Below are positions 35,470-47,983 of a stretch of 64,000 nucleotides of DNA, one piece after another. Each line of letters opens with the position of its first letter. The stretch's first letter is position 1. The translations under genes and the position numbers were made by a program. The stretch lies in contig OZ026612.1 of assembly GCA_964020975.1 (NCBI GenBank), forward strand, positions 52,443,808 through 52,507,807, read 5' to 3'. The notes under the pieces were generated by a model. It ran no database searches and was not told the origin of the DNA. It saw nothing but the letters and a program-made list of their open reading frames with translations. The DNA comes from Hermodice carunculata (Eukaryota; Annelida; Polychaeta; Eunicida; Amphinomidae).

Positions 35470-37100
35470 TTTTTTTAAAGTACCTTAGACTCTGCAGGTG
35501 ATATTTTTAGTGGACTTTCTACCATTTGTGCAGATTTTATGGTATGAAACTTTCAGTATCTGTATGCATTGGTCTATGCTGTATACATGCCAGTTTCATA
35601 GGATAGCCAAACATCAATTATAGCCAATTCAAGTGCCAGGAAATCTGTGAATAATGGATTACAAACAACACAGACAAAACATTGGATCCTTCAATACCTG
35701 GTCGTGGACCCCCAGACGGAGGAACTTTAGATACACACACAAACTGGGTTGTGCAGATATAACATTGCATTTTGTTTTATTGTGGACATTACTGCTTTCT
35801 GGTCAATTTCTTAGACAAAATGCGAGACCCCACAGTGTTGATGTTTAACTAAACATAAAAGGTAAATACTGGCTCAGAGGTAAGTCAAATTATTCTTATC
35901 TGAACTTGTACTATACAAATTTAGTAATTATGTTTGACAGGTATTTAAGTTCTGTATTTATAAGCAAAGCTTCACTTATTTAGCTAATGCATCATTTCAC
36001 ACGTTCACATTTTTTCATTATTAGGCGGGTTGTCTGCTGAATATTTAGCTTAGACAAGGAGCCGCTACTCAGAGAGACACTTACCGGTACAGGCCCTGAA
36101 ACATGTTCTGAGTAGTAACCCGTTGAAGACCGCTGAAATTAATTAAGGGTAATGCAGCCCATGTCAAAATTCTACAGAAAAACGTTTGCAATATGGACAA
36201 TAATAGGCTTCCATAATCTATACAGGTTAGAGAGTGACATGTTAGCTTATGGAGTGTAAAGAGGTCGGGCTGCGGGATAGGGTAACGACGACCAGGAAGT
36301 GGTTCTGGACGAAAAGACATAAATTTGTAACATGGGTGGTAGGAACAGACCAATAGGGAGCCGGAAAAATGTTGATTATATCACATAATGAACACTTTTC
36401 ACACAATAACATTGCTAGTGTTGTGCAGTGCAGCATGGCCAACAGGCAGTGTGTTGCAGAAACTGTTGTTGTTGACACCTTCCCCTGAACAGCCCAAACT
36501 AAGGTATTGTTCCAGCAGGATTTGTGCAGATGACCAGAGGACTTCGAATAGTAGAGACGTGTATGCCTAGAACTTTCCAAGTCGTCTGTCATATCTAGCA
36601 TGATATCACTGTCGGCATTATAATGTAAGTTGATGTACATGACTCGATTTACAACACTTAATCAGTGTCCATGCTAGGCAAAAACCCTGCAAAAATAGGT
36701 GAATTAAATTCCAAAAATGTATTGCTTTTTTACCTGAAATAGGTTTCTTGTAGCGTGCACTCTCGTCATGACATGTACTCCTCTGAAAAATTAACTGTTG
36801 AGTGGAAATACTGCACAACTCACTTAAATCTGTCATTTTGACTTCCACCACCTGCTGTTCCTACTGCCATATTGGTAAGTAGAAAATACATGAGCAAGCA
36901 GTCAAACTTGACTGTGCATGTGACAACTTACGTAAGCAGCAAAGTACACCATGCACAAAAGGCAGGGAAAAATGTCGTGCACCAAGGAATATTTTGGTCA
37001 GTTCCTACCATCCTTGTTACAAGTCATTTATAACAAGTCACAATGACCATTATGCCATCACAATCAACTCGGTCTTCGCCCTCGGTGCTTATGTGGCATA
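35470..37100. other. Gene-poor interval
   Basis: Short minus-strand frames at 36242-36851 lack recognised domains. A possible small first exon (ATG at 36872, reading MAVGTAGGGSQNDRFK, then a GTGAGT donor near 36823) is noted but unsupported by any partner exon. Confidence 0.3.
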
Positions 37101-37104
37101 ACAA

Positions 37105-37228
37105 ACCAACTTTGTGTTGCTCAATTTGGTGTCAACATGGAGTTGATTTTTGGTTTCAAAACCTCTGGTTAGGTGTTCTGACAAGCTGTTAACTGTTTGT
37201 TAACATAGACGTGTGCAACTAGCCATTG
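37105..37228 (+). repeat. Dispersed repeat R1, copy 3
   Basis: Reads CAAACCAACTTTGTGTTGC, then GTTAACTGTTTGTTAACAT, then AGACGTGTGCAACTAGCC. Same orientation as the copy at 25364. Confidence 0.5.
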
Positions 37229-37468
37229 GTCATGCTTACCATATACATTGTCCAGTACTTTTCACTTGTGTCCTAGACTTGCTGAAGTCTTAGTGGACTG
37301 TCTCCCGTATTTCATTTAAAATTAAATTTCACTGCCAAATAAAACTTAAAGTGAAACCCGTCACACATGCTGTAGCCTCATACTGTTATAATACAGGTAT
37401 AGGCCCTAAACCAAGCTAATTCAGTAATTAGCTTGGAATTGTCTGTAAACCAATAACGTTGACTCCAT

Positions 37469-37892
37469 TGGCCGTATTCGCAAAGAATTTGATCTGATCC
37501 TGACTTTGATCCTAAAATTCTACTGTTGCACTTTTGACCCTGAACTACTTAATCCTTGGCCTAATATACGAATCAATACTTCCAGGAATAAACAATCTAT
37601 GCTCTAGGCTGCAATACTAACTCTGTTTTCAACTTTTTCATTTTATCAAATAAATCCTAGTTTAATTCAGTACTCTATCTTTTAAGCTGGATCAAAATTT
37701 GGATCAAATTAAAATTAAGCCATAATCCTGAAATGTTCATCATATGCTTTGTGCAATAGCCATAAAAGAGACTGGTGCACATTAAAACTGTTCATGCTAC
37801 CCATGATTAAGGAATGCAGGATCAAAACAAGTTGATTTTAATTTTGATCCTAAATTTCTTACCAGATTAGAATTCTTTGTGAATATGGACGC
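37469..37892. mobile_element. MITE with imperfect terminal inverted repeats
   Basis: The left end GGCCGTATTCGCAAAGAATT (37470 on) is the inverse of the right end near 37871-37892 (AATTCTTTGTGAATATGGAC). The 424-bp interior is rich in TTTGATCCTAAA words and is non-coding. Ends of the form GGCC-TATTC-CAAAG are common among invertebrate MITEs. The target duplication is not clear. Confidence 0.55.
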
Positions 37893-38956
37893 AGATGATT
37901 AGCGCCGGGCGGTCTGCATTGCATTTGTCATCATGCAGACAAGCGAGCGGTCATAATGCACCCCTCTTCAGAAGCTGTTAATTGAGCTACTGTGTAATGA
38001 AGGGTTAATTGCAGTTTAACCGAGTGCACACGCTTCAGATTGCCTGCTAAACGACTTTTCTTGCTTCGCGGAAGAGGGGCAGTGAGTAGTTGGTGCCCCG
38101 TAACCAGTCGCTTCGCAGGCAACTGCGTCAGACGAAGAGCGTCAATTGCCTGCCGGCAGTGGCAGGAAGACGCTCAGATTTGGCTCGCTTGAGTGGTCAA
38201 TGGCAAAAATAACCAAGCATTCATCAAAGACCACTTGCCACAGGGCCTTATCACAATGATAATGGGATTAAAACTGACTAGGACTCAATACCTGCCACTG
38301 GTGATGCAGTGTCGACAGTTGGATTCTTGGTATATTATAAAGTTAACTTTGTGGAGGGGAAATGTATAGCACTTCTGGGACCGCGGGATGGGAAAATAGG
38401 GGCATGCTCCAGGTACTTTTGCAAGTCTACTTGTGCCCATGTACGCTATTAAAGCCACACTCGCGTCTTAACACTTCAGTTTGCAAGTGCTTACATATTC
38501 CTGACTTTGGAAATGTTCTTCCCCTGAAGTAGTAGCACTAGTAGTAATAATTTATAAAACATAAGTTAAAAAGTACAGCGACAAGCACAATAGACCTTCA
38601 ATTGCGTGAACAATGACGGTTGTGGTAAGTGACTGGACAGGAACCTGCAGACTTCTGCGTAAGCACCATGCTTCATGTGGATATCGTTTATACATGCCTT
38701 CGAAAATGTCTGTTGCTCTATTAAGTTGTTCCCCCTCCAAAAGATCAAGGAAACATACAAGTTATCGCAAATAAAGATGAAGAACAAATCTGTCTGAAGA
38801 TGTTATAAATCTCGCGTTACACCCACCTAATATGATGATCTGTGACGACGTGTTAAGAGCACACGTATGGGTCTCTCTCAATACGAACGCACGCCATCTA
38901 TATGTTTACTACATCGTTGAAATTTTGCTAGGACAGTACCAATTTCTTCCTTTAAA

Positions 38957-38958
38957 TA

Positions 38959-39038
<80 letters not shown>

Positions 39039-39052
39039 AATAATAATAATAA
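38957..39052 (+). repeat. (GAT)n(AAT)n microsatellite
   Basis: About 27 GAT units followed by AAT units. Asp/His repeat frames across it are artefacts. 37900-38950 has no supported gene. Confidence 0.95.
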
Positions 39053-39228
39053 TGGTAACCCATTCCCTGTCACAGAAAACCTTTTTTCCAGTTTAATATT
39101 GGTACGGTGACGGTTCAGTTTCCGCTACCAAGAAGGCAATGCGGCCTACTTCTGCAAATTGTAGGCATGACTGGACAGTAAATAGCCTCCAAGGCAAGTC
39201 TGTGGGACATTGATTTGAAGTTGTAGGA

Positions 39229-40304
39229 CTATCCATCTCTGTGGTTTCTCATGTGTCTAGTGGCATTACTCCTCACACTGAATGTCTTACAACAGATATC
39301 ACAGTGGTAGGGCTTCTCACCTGTGTGAGTCCTCATGTGTGCTTTAAGGTGACCACTCTATTGAAACCTTTTATCAGATGTTGTACAATGGTAGCGTCTC
39401 TCACAGGTGTGAAATCTCATGTGGTTTATGAGTATACATTTTCATGTCAACATTTTATCACACAATGTGCACTGATATGGCCTTTCACCTGTGTGACGTC
39501 GTGCATGGTCTTGGAAGTTGCACTTCGTCCCAAGAGCTCTTGTGACACGTTTTACACTGGTGTGGTTTCTCGCCCACATGAGTTTTCACGTGCTTTGTGA
39601 GATTACTTGTGTCTGTAAACTTTTTATTACATTTTGTGCAAAAGTAAGGTTTCTCACCTGTGTGCGTTCTTAAATGTGTTTTAAAGTGACATTCTAATAA
39701 AAACCTCATTACAAGTTGTGCAATAATACGGCCTCTCACCAGTGTGATTTCGTACATGGTACTGGAAGTGAAACGTCGTCACAAAGCACTTGTTACATGT
39801 TCTACACTGGTATGGCGTTTCGCCCGTAACAATTTCCACCTGCTTTGTAAGATTACTAGTGTCTGTAAAACTTTTATTACACTTGGTGCACAAGTACGGT
39901 TTCTCAGCTATGTGCATTCTTACATATGTTCTTGAAAGTGACTTTCTCTTATAAACCTCTTGTCACAAGTTGTGCAATATTAGGGCATCTCACCTGTGTG
40001 AGTTCTCATGTGCTCTTTAGATGACTACTCTTAGAACAGCTTTTATGGCACAATGTATAATGGTATGGTCTCCTTGTTGGCTTCTTCATTGAGCTGATTC
40101 CCACATGTAGATGATCATTTACCAAATTTTTCGTTGGCATGGAATACTGCTGGGAATATCCACTCGTTTCAGTTTCAATCTGCTTGTCACGATCATCATT
40201 CGCTTCACTGTCAACATAAATCTCTGTACCAGGAAAGACTACATGCTCAGCACCTTGAGGAAGGTCTGCAGCTGTGTTCCACTGGAAGTCACTGTATTCT
40301 GTAC
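39229..40304 (-). pseudogene. C2H2 zinc-finger exon, decayed (copy-B gene)
   Basis: The exon begins at a strong acceptor (GTTTTCTCTATTAG, 40305-40306) in phase 1, compatible with the phase-1 donor of the N-terminal exon at 42615. After about 80 residues come roughly nine C2H2 units joined by HTGEKP-like linkers, ending at a stop at 39229-39231 after the last finger ([10 protein letters not shown]...HMRNH). Two or three fingers are intact (YQCRTCNKCF and [10 protein letters not shown] types). Others have lost ligands: C to Y in the first, C to S in the penultimate, and both His gone in one (QVEIV). At least four frameshifts and three in-frame stops are present, so the array cannot be translated as a whole. 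Confidence 0.85.
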
Positions 40305-40433
40305 CTAATAGAGAAAACATAAGTTGTGTCAAAACCTGCTGGGCCTCACATGATCTGTGCCCTGAGCATGCTCATTCTATGAATCACACTGGTACCCACG
40401 GTGTTGTGTGTGTGAAATATAGACCATATACTG

Positions 40434-41240
40434 TATAAGTGGAAATATTCCCAAGGGGAAAATTTCCCGGATTGGTTCCAAATGGACATTTTTACTTTTC
40501 CGAACGCAATGAGAGACTAAAAAAATTGACCAAAAAAAAAAATCTTCACTGCCCATGGAGACCAATGCCCGCCAGGAGCTGTGGTTTAACACGTGACACA
40601 GAAGTCGCGTGCTTTCCCAGGGGTTGTGCGGTGGCCCGTCGCTTTGGCAGATGTAAGGGAACTGGCCGACCGGACACCAGTGTTTTGGACAAAAACAAAA
40701 ACAAAGTTTTAATTAAAAAAAGCATGGAAAACTACAGGCATTAAGGATGTCGTAGATGGAGATCAGTTGGTTACTACTAGTACTTACTTCAAGATGAACA
40801 CGGGACTGATTAAGATATACTGCGACTGGTTAACGCTAGCGGTACCTCCGCGACTCAGTTCCGAACACAGACCAAATTCAAAGTCTAAAAGAAGTGATTT
40901 TGTGATTTTTAACTTGAAAGGACTCGTCTTTGCCCCGGAGATATACACCTGGAATTTTAACATATATTTTTATTTGATTTCTTTTCTTGAATAAAAAAAA
41001 ATCTGAACATCGTATTTTCTCGTTTTTCTTCATAATACTAGTGCACGATTTAACAATGTGGTCACAGTTTCCTGCGTGTTTGTTTACGCATGCAGGGTCA
41101 GGTGTGTCCCAACTCACAACTGCCTGTAACAGTCAGTAGCCAAGTGCGATCGCCAATAATTTCCCGGAATTAATTTTCCCGAAGGGTTCCATTCGGGAAA
41201 ATTTGGAAAATTAAATACCTTGGGAATATTTCCACTTATA
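40434..41240. mobile_element. MITE with TIRs inside the zinc-finger pseudogene's intron
   Basis: 40434-40456 (TATAAGTGGAAATATTCCC then AAGG) is the exact inverse of 41218-41240. More inverted words (GGGAAAATT-type) lie inside. TATA at both ends allows a TA duplication as in mariner-type elements. The 807-bp interior has no transposase. It sits in the 2.3-kb intron between 42614 and 40305. Confidence 0.75.
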
Positions 41241-41483
41241 CAATATATCTTGCATATCATGCCGAGTGATTTGAATAAAATAGCCACTCTCACTGTATAT
41301 GGTGGTTGAATCCAGTTTTCTTCATATTGGCTTGAACGTTTTGTATTGAGAGAAAAATATTAGGAAACAGGCGGTGTCCTATATTAATCCTTCAAATTCT
41401 TACTTTCACGATGAATCGATACGTTTTTGTTTTCAAACTTGATTTTTCCTGGACTGTTATTTACAAAGGCTATTGCATCAATA

Positions 41484-44400
41484 GTCCACTTACATTTCTC
41501 TTATCTTTTTATTGCCAGCTCATCTTTGAAATATACAAAATATTTAATGTAACATATTGTGACAAATATACTCTAAGGCTGATTAACAACCTCAAACTTT
41601 GACACATTTTGACTGCATGCTTCACTGCCAGACATAACGTTAATCTGAAAACCAGATTTTAAGCTGTAGATTGCTGTGTAGTTAAAACTTTTATGTGAAC
41701 AATGAAATTGCCAGTCATGGCTTTGGACAAACATTTAGTTGTCAGGCTAGCCTTATGAATGATGTATTTGTTGAAGTATGGACCCCACCATGTTGAAGAC
41801 AACTGTTTAAAAACAGAAGAGCTCGACACCTGTGGTAAATGAATAGCCTACTCAGGTACAATGGGGGTCCAGATTGAGTTTTTATCTCTTTCATGATATA
41901 TACATTATACCTGTTATGCTGATCAGACAGTAGGGTGCCCACTATACTAAGATGATAAACAAAAGAAAATAATTAGCAGCCACTGTTATCTGGTACTGCA
42001 GTCACTAATTACATGCATCTCGTTAACTGTTTATCAGTGATAACGAGTACTGCAGGATGTGCGTTAATATACAGCTAGTTTTTCCTAGCATAAGACCATT
42101 TCCACCACGTTAAATCAGAATCACCCTTATAACAAGGGAGCTTATCAAGAGGGAGCAACCTTGCACCTTTTTATAATTTGCCTGTGCTCATAAAAGAGAG
42201 AAGAAAAAAAGCTGGAGGGCATTCAGTTTGAAAAGATTTCTCTCTTACTTGATCCATGAACTTCCCAGAATGTGTTGTAAGAAAAGGATAATGTTCCAAG
42301 TTTGCCAACTCATGTGATTTCTGGTGAGACATCGTCAATCCTCAAAAGGTCCTATTATTGGCCTGAGTCAACTGCATTCCTTGGGTACATGCTGGGCACT
42401 AAGTGGCCATGGTGTGCCAAGGAAAGTTGTTGACTACTGATATGTTATCCTGCTAGGTCTTCTGAAGTATTTTCATTTGAAAGATTTTGAGAAACAGCAT
42501 TTTTTTATCACATTGATGACGCAAGCAGCCATTGAAAATACTGACTACTGTAGACTGACTTGAGCATGACAGTATTGAACTATATCATAAATGATGTACA
42601 TGTACATTCAATACCTGTTGAGTTTGGGGTTGGTGTACAGGACTTGTCTGCAATGCAGTTCTGAACTGGCGGCCATAACTGTGCCAGTTCCCTTTGAATG
42701 GGCAGGCTCCCCATGCTGGACATCTGAGTTGGCAAGGAGTCTAGATGCACAGATGTACTCTCACCCCAGCATGTATCTGACTTTTCACAAGGAGGTTCAT
42801 TTTTCATATAGACACCTACAACTGTATGATGCTGGAGATGCTGTGGGGGGCCCGCCTTGTGCTGCTTTCAGTTCTTCACATGTGCGTGCCCCAGAATGTG
42901 GAGGCTCATCACCAGAAAACAACTCAAGGTCTCTCTCCTGTTTAAGGTACCTGCCCTCCTGTCTCTTCAACTTCTCCATCCTCAAGTTTTATGTTTTCTA
43001 CGGGTCTCACTTGTGCATGTGCATCAAAAGTTTCATGGAAATGGTGGCAGAATATTGGATAGTCGCGGGTCTTGCCCCTCTCTTTTATGTCAGGTTTTTC
43101 TTCTTTTATAGTCACTTTTGAACTGCATGAAAGATCTAATGATGTTGTATCTTCTTGTAAATTTGGGTTTTTTCTCTCTGTGACGACCTTGGTAAGGTAT
43201 TATAACATGCATATGAATATGACTGTGGCACAGCAGTACTCATTTTTGCTCAACAATTTGGTTCCAATGTTATTTGTCCGTTCTTGGAATGGATCAAACA
43301 GGTTTGACTGCATGAGGAAAAAGTTACACTTTGTATGGAAATCATTGGAAAAATGGTAGCAAACTTAACAAAAGAAAAAAAAACCTTAATGCTCTGTCAA
43401 CATGTCATCTGTTGACCATTACAAGATTTCTTTGTCGCCTGCAGAAAGAAAGTCAATGTCATTCACGTTATGCAATATCAAACGTCTATATATGATACAC
43501 ACTTGTGGTACATTCAGTATTGTAAGCCCTTTTCTTTCTCAACATGTTGAATTCGGAGTCTTAATCCATCAACCAAGGTGCTCAATGACCTTGCAAAGGT
43601 CAAAGTCACCTAAAATTTAACATCTTTGGCCATTGGTCTAACACATATTTGGTGTGAATTTTGTAGCTGTACCTCAATTTATAATCGAAATGACGAATTT
43701 AAGTGTTTTTATACCTATGATATTAGCATGATTAGTTCTAATTCATGCCACCAGTGCTCCAACCATGAATCCACATCATAGGCTTTTGTCTGTAGAAAGT
43801 TCCTGTAATAGAATGTAGAGAAATGTACATAAATCAAGGTGTAACGACCACTACAAAAAATCATTTCTTTAAAGTGCATTCCGTTTGTGACCTTGAGAAA
43901 GTAGGTCAAGTTCATCCAAATTATGCAATATCAAACATTCACACTACACACATCTGTGGTACATTTGGTATCATTAGCCTTGTCCTTTCTCAAAAAGTCG
44001 AATTTAATGTGTTTTCATCACATTTCAGTACATATCATACATAATACTAGAGGCTGCACCACCAAATTTTGATCTATTTATGCCTTTTAGCCCGATCAAC
44101 ATTCCTGCCAGGTTTTGTAATGAATCATGTCCTTGAAAAATAAACTAAATAATTTCACATTTTGGTACATGTATTACATAATACTATTTGTGGCACCACC
44201 ACTACTGAACTTGATCTAGACTTTTATACCCTTTTTAAGTTCTGAAAGTTGTATGGGATTGACTTGAAAACTGGACTGCACCGAACTAACAAAAAAAGTT
44301 TCCAGATGGACTGATAGACAGGTTCTCATGATCAATTGTATGGGGACAGCAAAGATAAAAAAAAGTCCATGATACTTGAGATGGCAACACAAAATTTTGA

Positions 44401-45565
44401 CCCATTTATGCCTTTTTTTACAGCCCGATTTACATTCTTGCCAACTTTTGTGATGATTCATGTCCTTGACAAAAGGCATTCTAAATATTTTCACATTTTG
44501 GTCCAACTATTACTGGGTACATGATACTATTTTTGGCACCACCAATACTGAACTTGATCCAGACTTTTATACCCGTTTTAAGTCCTGAAAGTTGTATGGA
44601 CTTCAAAACTTTGGACTGTAACACACTCACATAAAAGTTTTCAGATGGACTGACAGACAGACACTCATGATGAATTGTATGGGGAGAGCAGAGTTAAAAT
44701 ACAAGTTGACGGGCTAAAACTATACAATGACTAGGTTTTGTAATCTTTGCTACAGGGAGGTAGCACACTTAGCATGCTAGCAGTTCTAAGCAAATTGATG
44801 TTCCGGTCACTGATTGTTAAGGTTGCATAGAAGATCTATATGCATTACACCAGTCGCTGACTAAACATAAGTAGGACAGTGCTTGCACGGACTTTTGACT
44901 TTATATTTAACATGTCTAATTTAATAAATTCAATACAAGGAAGGAATACCATCAAGTAAGTACATCAAGCTAGTCTACACTGATGATGTTTCACTGGTAC
45001 CAGCAAAATGGCCTTATGCAGCAGGTGGTCTAATTGTGGTAAAATAACTGGGAGGTACAGTAAAATCAACTGACCAGATGACCTTTAAAGGTAAATGGTT
45101 GTTCACCAGAGGTGGTCTTTGTAAAGGACTTTCTTTGCCTCTTTGTTTTATTTATCATTTGGGGGGGGGGGGGGCTACAAATACTGGGTATCCACAGGCA
45201 GTATGCTGTGGTGGTATAAGACATGCACATGACATGAAACGGATGACACAGTAGTCTGAATAGCTTTTGAAGATGGTAGGGCAATTCAAATGTACATCGA
45301 AATATGTACAATGCAGAGGTGCACTTGTAAAGATCACATAAGCAAAAAACGGCACCCGGGGAAATGGAAGTCAGTATTTGGGCATTAATCTCATGAAAAA
45401 AAGGTAAGCTTCAAAAGGTTACCTAAATTTGAGCAAATTGAGTGTTGATGCATATGTTGATGAATTTCTATTAACAGTAGTCCCTCTTTTGAGTCCACTC
45501 CACTGAAGGACAACCTGCCTTTCAAGACTATGTTCGCCAGGTCCATAAGTATCTTTTGTTCTCAA
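41484..45565. repeat. Segmental duplication, copy B, proximal blocks
   Basis: Colinear with 1-3500. Beyond the exon, 43.6-44.7 kb carries two to three tandem copies of a local unit with the phrases ATCAATTGTATGGGGA, GACTTTTATACCC and ACAGACAGG. These units are single in copy A. A G-run at 45162-45173 matches one at 3104-3117. Confidence 0.85.
42615..43307 (-). pseudogene. N-terminal exon of the zinc-finger gene, copy B, frameshifted
   Basis: Paralogue of the exon at 1181-1874. The acceptor (TTTTTCCTCATGCAG), start ATG (43243) and donor (CAG|GTATTG, 42615) are all conserved. Relative to copy A there is a 2-base gain soon after codon 24, a 1-base gain near the GAAGAGACAG word (about 42966), a 3-base loss just after, and a 1-base gain in a C run (about 42849). 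The first shift leads to a stop within about 15 codons. The SUMO-type words survive in scattered frames (for example NIKLEDG). Together with the decayed finger exon this marks the whole copy-B gene as a pseudogene. Confidence 0.85.
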
Positions 45566-45659
45566 TGTTATTATTCCCCCCTCGTACCAGAGGAGGGACA
45601 TACAGTTATCCCTTGTCTGTATGTCCATGTGTCCGTGTGTCTGTCTATCCGTCTGTTCC

Positions 45660-47140
45660 CTTTTCGTGTCCGGCCTTCAACTTAGATTAATGAAACTTTA
45701 CACACAGGTGTATCTAAACAAAAAGGGTGTGCCATGTACCAAAAGTAGGTCACTAGGTCCAGTATCTGGGTCACAGTGACGTATTCATGTAAAATAGTGT
45801 CCAGCCAATAATTCCTTTGAATGTTGAATGTTTATTGCAACATATCATAACAATACATCGAAATAAAAAATAAATATAAAATTGTCATATTACAAAATGG
45901 TTAGTACACATGTAAGTTATTTAACATATAATCTGTGGCAGGGACATAAGAAACCTTTACAGGCTTATGGGTCCCTACTACAATAAGGTCTATATAATTA
46001 GTTCTGCAAAAACAGTATAAATAGTAATCAAACAATTTTATAATGCACAAGTACATGATAACAAGTGGAAAAAACGTAGAAATGTTTACTTACAATCCTT
46101 TACGTAATGTTTTAGATTGTTTGCAAAAAGAATTTGTATTTCCATTTGAATAAATTTTTATTGGGGATGTCTATTAGAAATCCTGGTATGTTATTCCAAA
46201 CTGAAGGTTTATGATATTTTATGCTAAATTTTGACCTATTGCATTTGACGGTTTTTACATGATATGTGTGTTTTTGTCTTGTATTATGTGAATGTATCCC
46301 TTTGCTATGTAAGTTAGATCAATGAAACTTTACACACAGATGCATATACAGATAAGGGTTTGTCATGTACATGTATCAAAAGTAAGTCAGTAGGTCGAGT
46401 ATATGGCTCACAGTGACGTAATCTTATCAAATCGTATCCAAGCTATTATTCCTTTACTTTTAAACTTATTCTCATGAAACTTAAAGCACAAATATATCTT
46501 GACCTGAAGGTGTGTCATGAACTAAATTAGGTTCCTACGTCAACTTTCTGTGTCACAGTGATACTATGATGTAAAACTATATTACACTTTATGTCCAGGC
46601 TGTAATTCTGTTGTCCTTCAAGTTATATTACCAAAGCTTTACACATAAATGCATCTAGATATAAGGGTGTGTCATGAACCAAAAGTAGGTCGCTAGGTCA
46701 AGTATCTGGGTCACAGTGATATATCCTGGTAAAATCATGTCTGGGCTATAATTCCTTTACTATTTAACTAAATTTCATGAAACTTTACACACACATATAA
46801 CTAGATCTAAAGGTGTGTCAAGTACTAAAAGTTGGTCACTAGGTCAAGTATCTTGGTCACAGTGACATTTTTTGTAACATCGTGTCTGGGCTACAATTTC
46901 TTTATTATGTAACTTACATTAATGTATATTTACACAGAGATGCATCAATACATAAAGGTGTGCCATGTACTAAAAGTAGGTCCCTGGGTCAAGTATTTGG
47001 GTCACAGTGACATATCCTTGTACAATCTTGTCCAGGCTATTATCCCTTTACTATTTAACCTAGTTTCATGAATCTTGACATAAACATATATCTTGATCTA
47101 AAGGCATGTCATGAAACAAAACTAAATCTTGAAGACAATT
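45660..47140 (+). repeat. Satellite-like array, about 148-bp units, each with a GGTCACAGTGAC word
   Basis: About seven units repeat AAACTTTACACA, AAGGTGTGTCATG, AAAAGTAGGTC, and GGTCACAGTGAC. The last word occurs at about 45769, 46405, 46550, 46709, 46855 and 46999. The array starts with a CCTCGTACCAGAGGAGG and GTCCGTGTGTCTGTC header at 45575. A LINE fragment interrupts it at 45820-46298. Confidence 0.8.
45820..46298 (-). mobile_element. Short 5'-truncated LINE fragment inserted in the satellite
   Basis: On the minus strand it encodes the closing box of a CR1-like LINE (KPSVWNNIP...LFKWKYKFFL), then a 3' UTR ending in CATTCAA repeats. CCTTTG flanks it on both sides (45814-45819 and 46299-46304), and the satellite unit continues across. 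This fits a 479-bp insertion with a 6-bp duplication. Confidence 0.65.
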
Positions 47141-47159
47141 TTGTTTGTACAAAAATTAC

Positions 47160-47250
47160 AGTGAGGAGATCTAGCTGGATTCAAACCTGGATGGCTCAGG
47201 GCAAACATGTCCTTTGAACAACCTGTCTTAACTGCTACACCATTGGGTCT
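47160..47250 (-). mobile_element. tRNA-derived SINE head
   Basis: On the minus strand TGGTGTAGCAGTTAAGAC (A-box-like, 47225-47242) is followed about 40 bp later by GGTTTGAATCC (B-box, 47178-47188). The acceptor and anticodon stems do not pair well, so this is a SINE-type polymerase III promoter rather than a working tRNA. Confidence 0.5.
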
Positions 47251-47983
47251 TTTTGAACTGTACAAATTTTTTTTCAACTGTTGATTGAACTACTGATACA
47301 TCCTTGGAGAAGTTATAATGCAAGGAGTGCTTCAGATGTTAGAACTTACATGTAAAGAGTTCATTATGGTTTCTACGATTCTTTAACAACATGAAGTAGT
47401 TGACAATATACAGGGCTAAATGATTAGGCAATATAGCTGATCCAGAGAAACAGACAAGCACCTCTATCCGTTATTGAGTTCAGAATGATAACAGCCAAGA
47501 TGAAATTGAGGCTGTTACTTTTCTTGTCAAAAAATAGCCCCAAGGGGATACTTGTCTGTTTCTCTGAGTTGGTTATATTGTATTTTGGCTAATCATCATA
47601 GTCTTGTTTATTATGTAACATACAAGTAGCGCATCATTCATTGTCAAAATATTTTGTTATAAAGACACCGGCCCAAATAACTGAAATAAATTGATCACAA
47701 TGACCAACTGAAACCTGGTATCCCTTTAATAAAGCACACTTGGCCATGCCCATTTCTGGTCCATATCTGTTTCACTTTGGAAATAGGACAAAGTTATGTC
47801 ATCTTCCACCACCCAGCAGTGCCTTATGTTCACTTGTGGCCACCTGTGAAAGTATGAAGAATTAGCAACGAGTAGTACATGCATGAAAGTCATGACTGAA
47901 GTTTTGGTTCAATTTATTCTGATAATGGTCCTCTGACACGCATTGGGTATGGCACAAGAAATGTTGGCACATGAGGGCAATGT

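Noticed and set aside
47160-47250. A tRNA gene
   Set aside because: A and B boxes are present, but acceptor and anticodon stems do not pair, so a SINE head is more likely.
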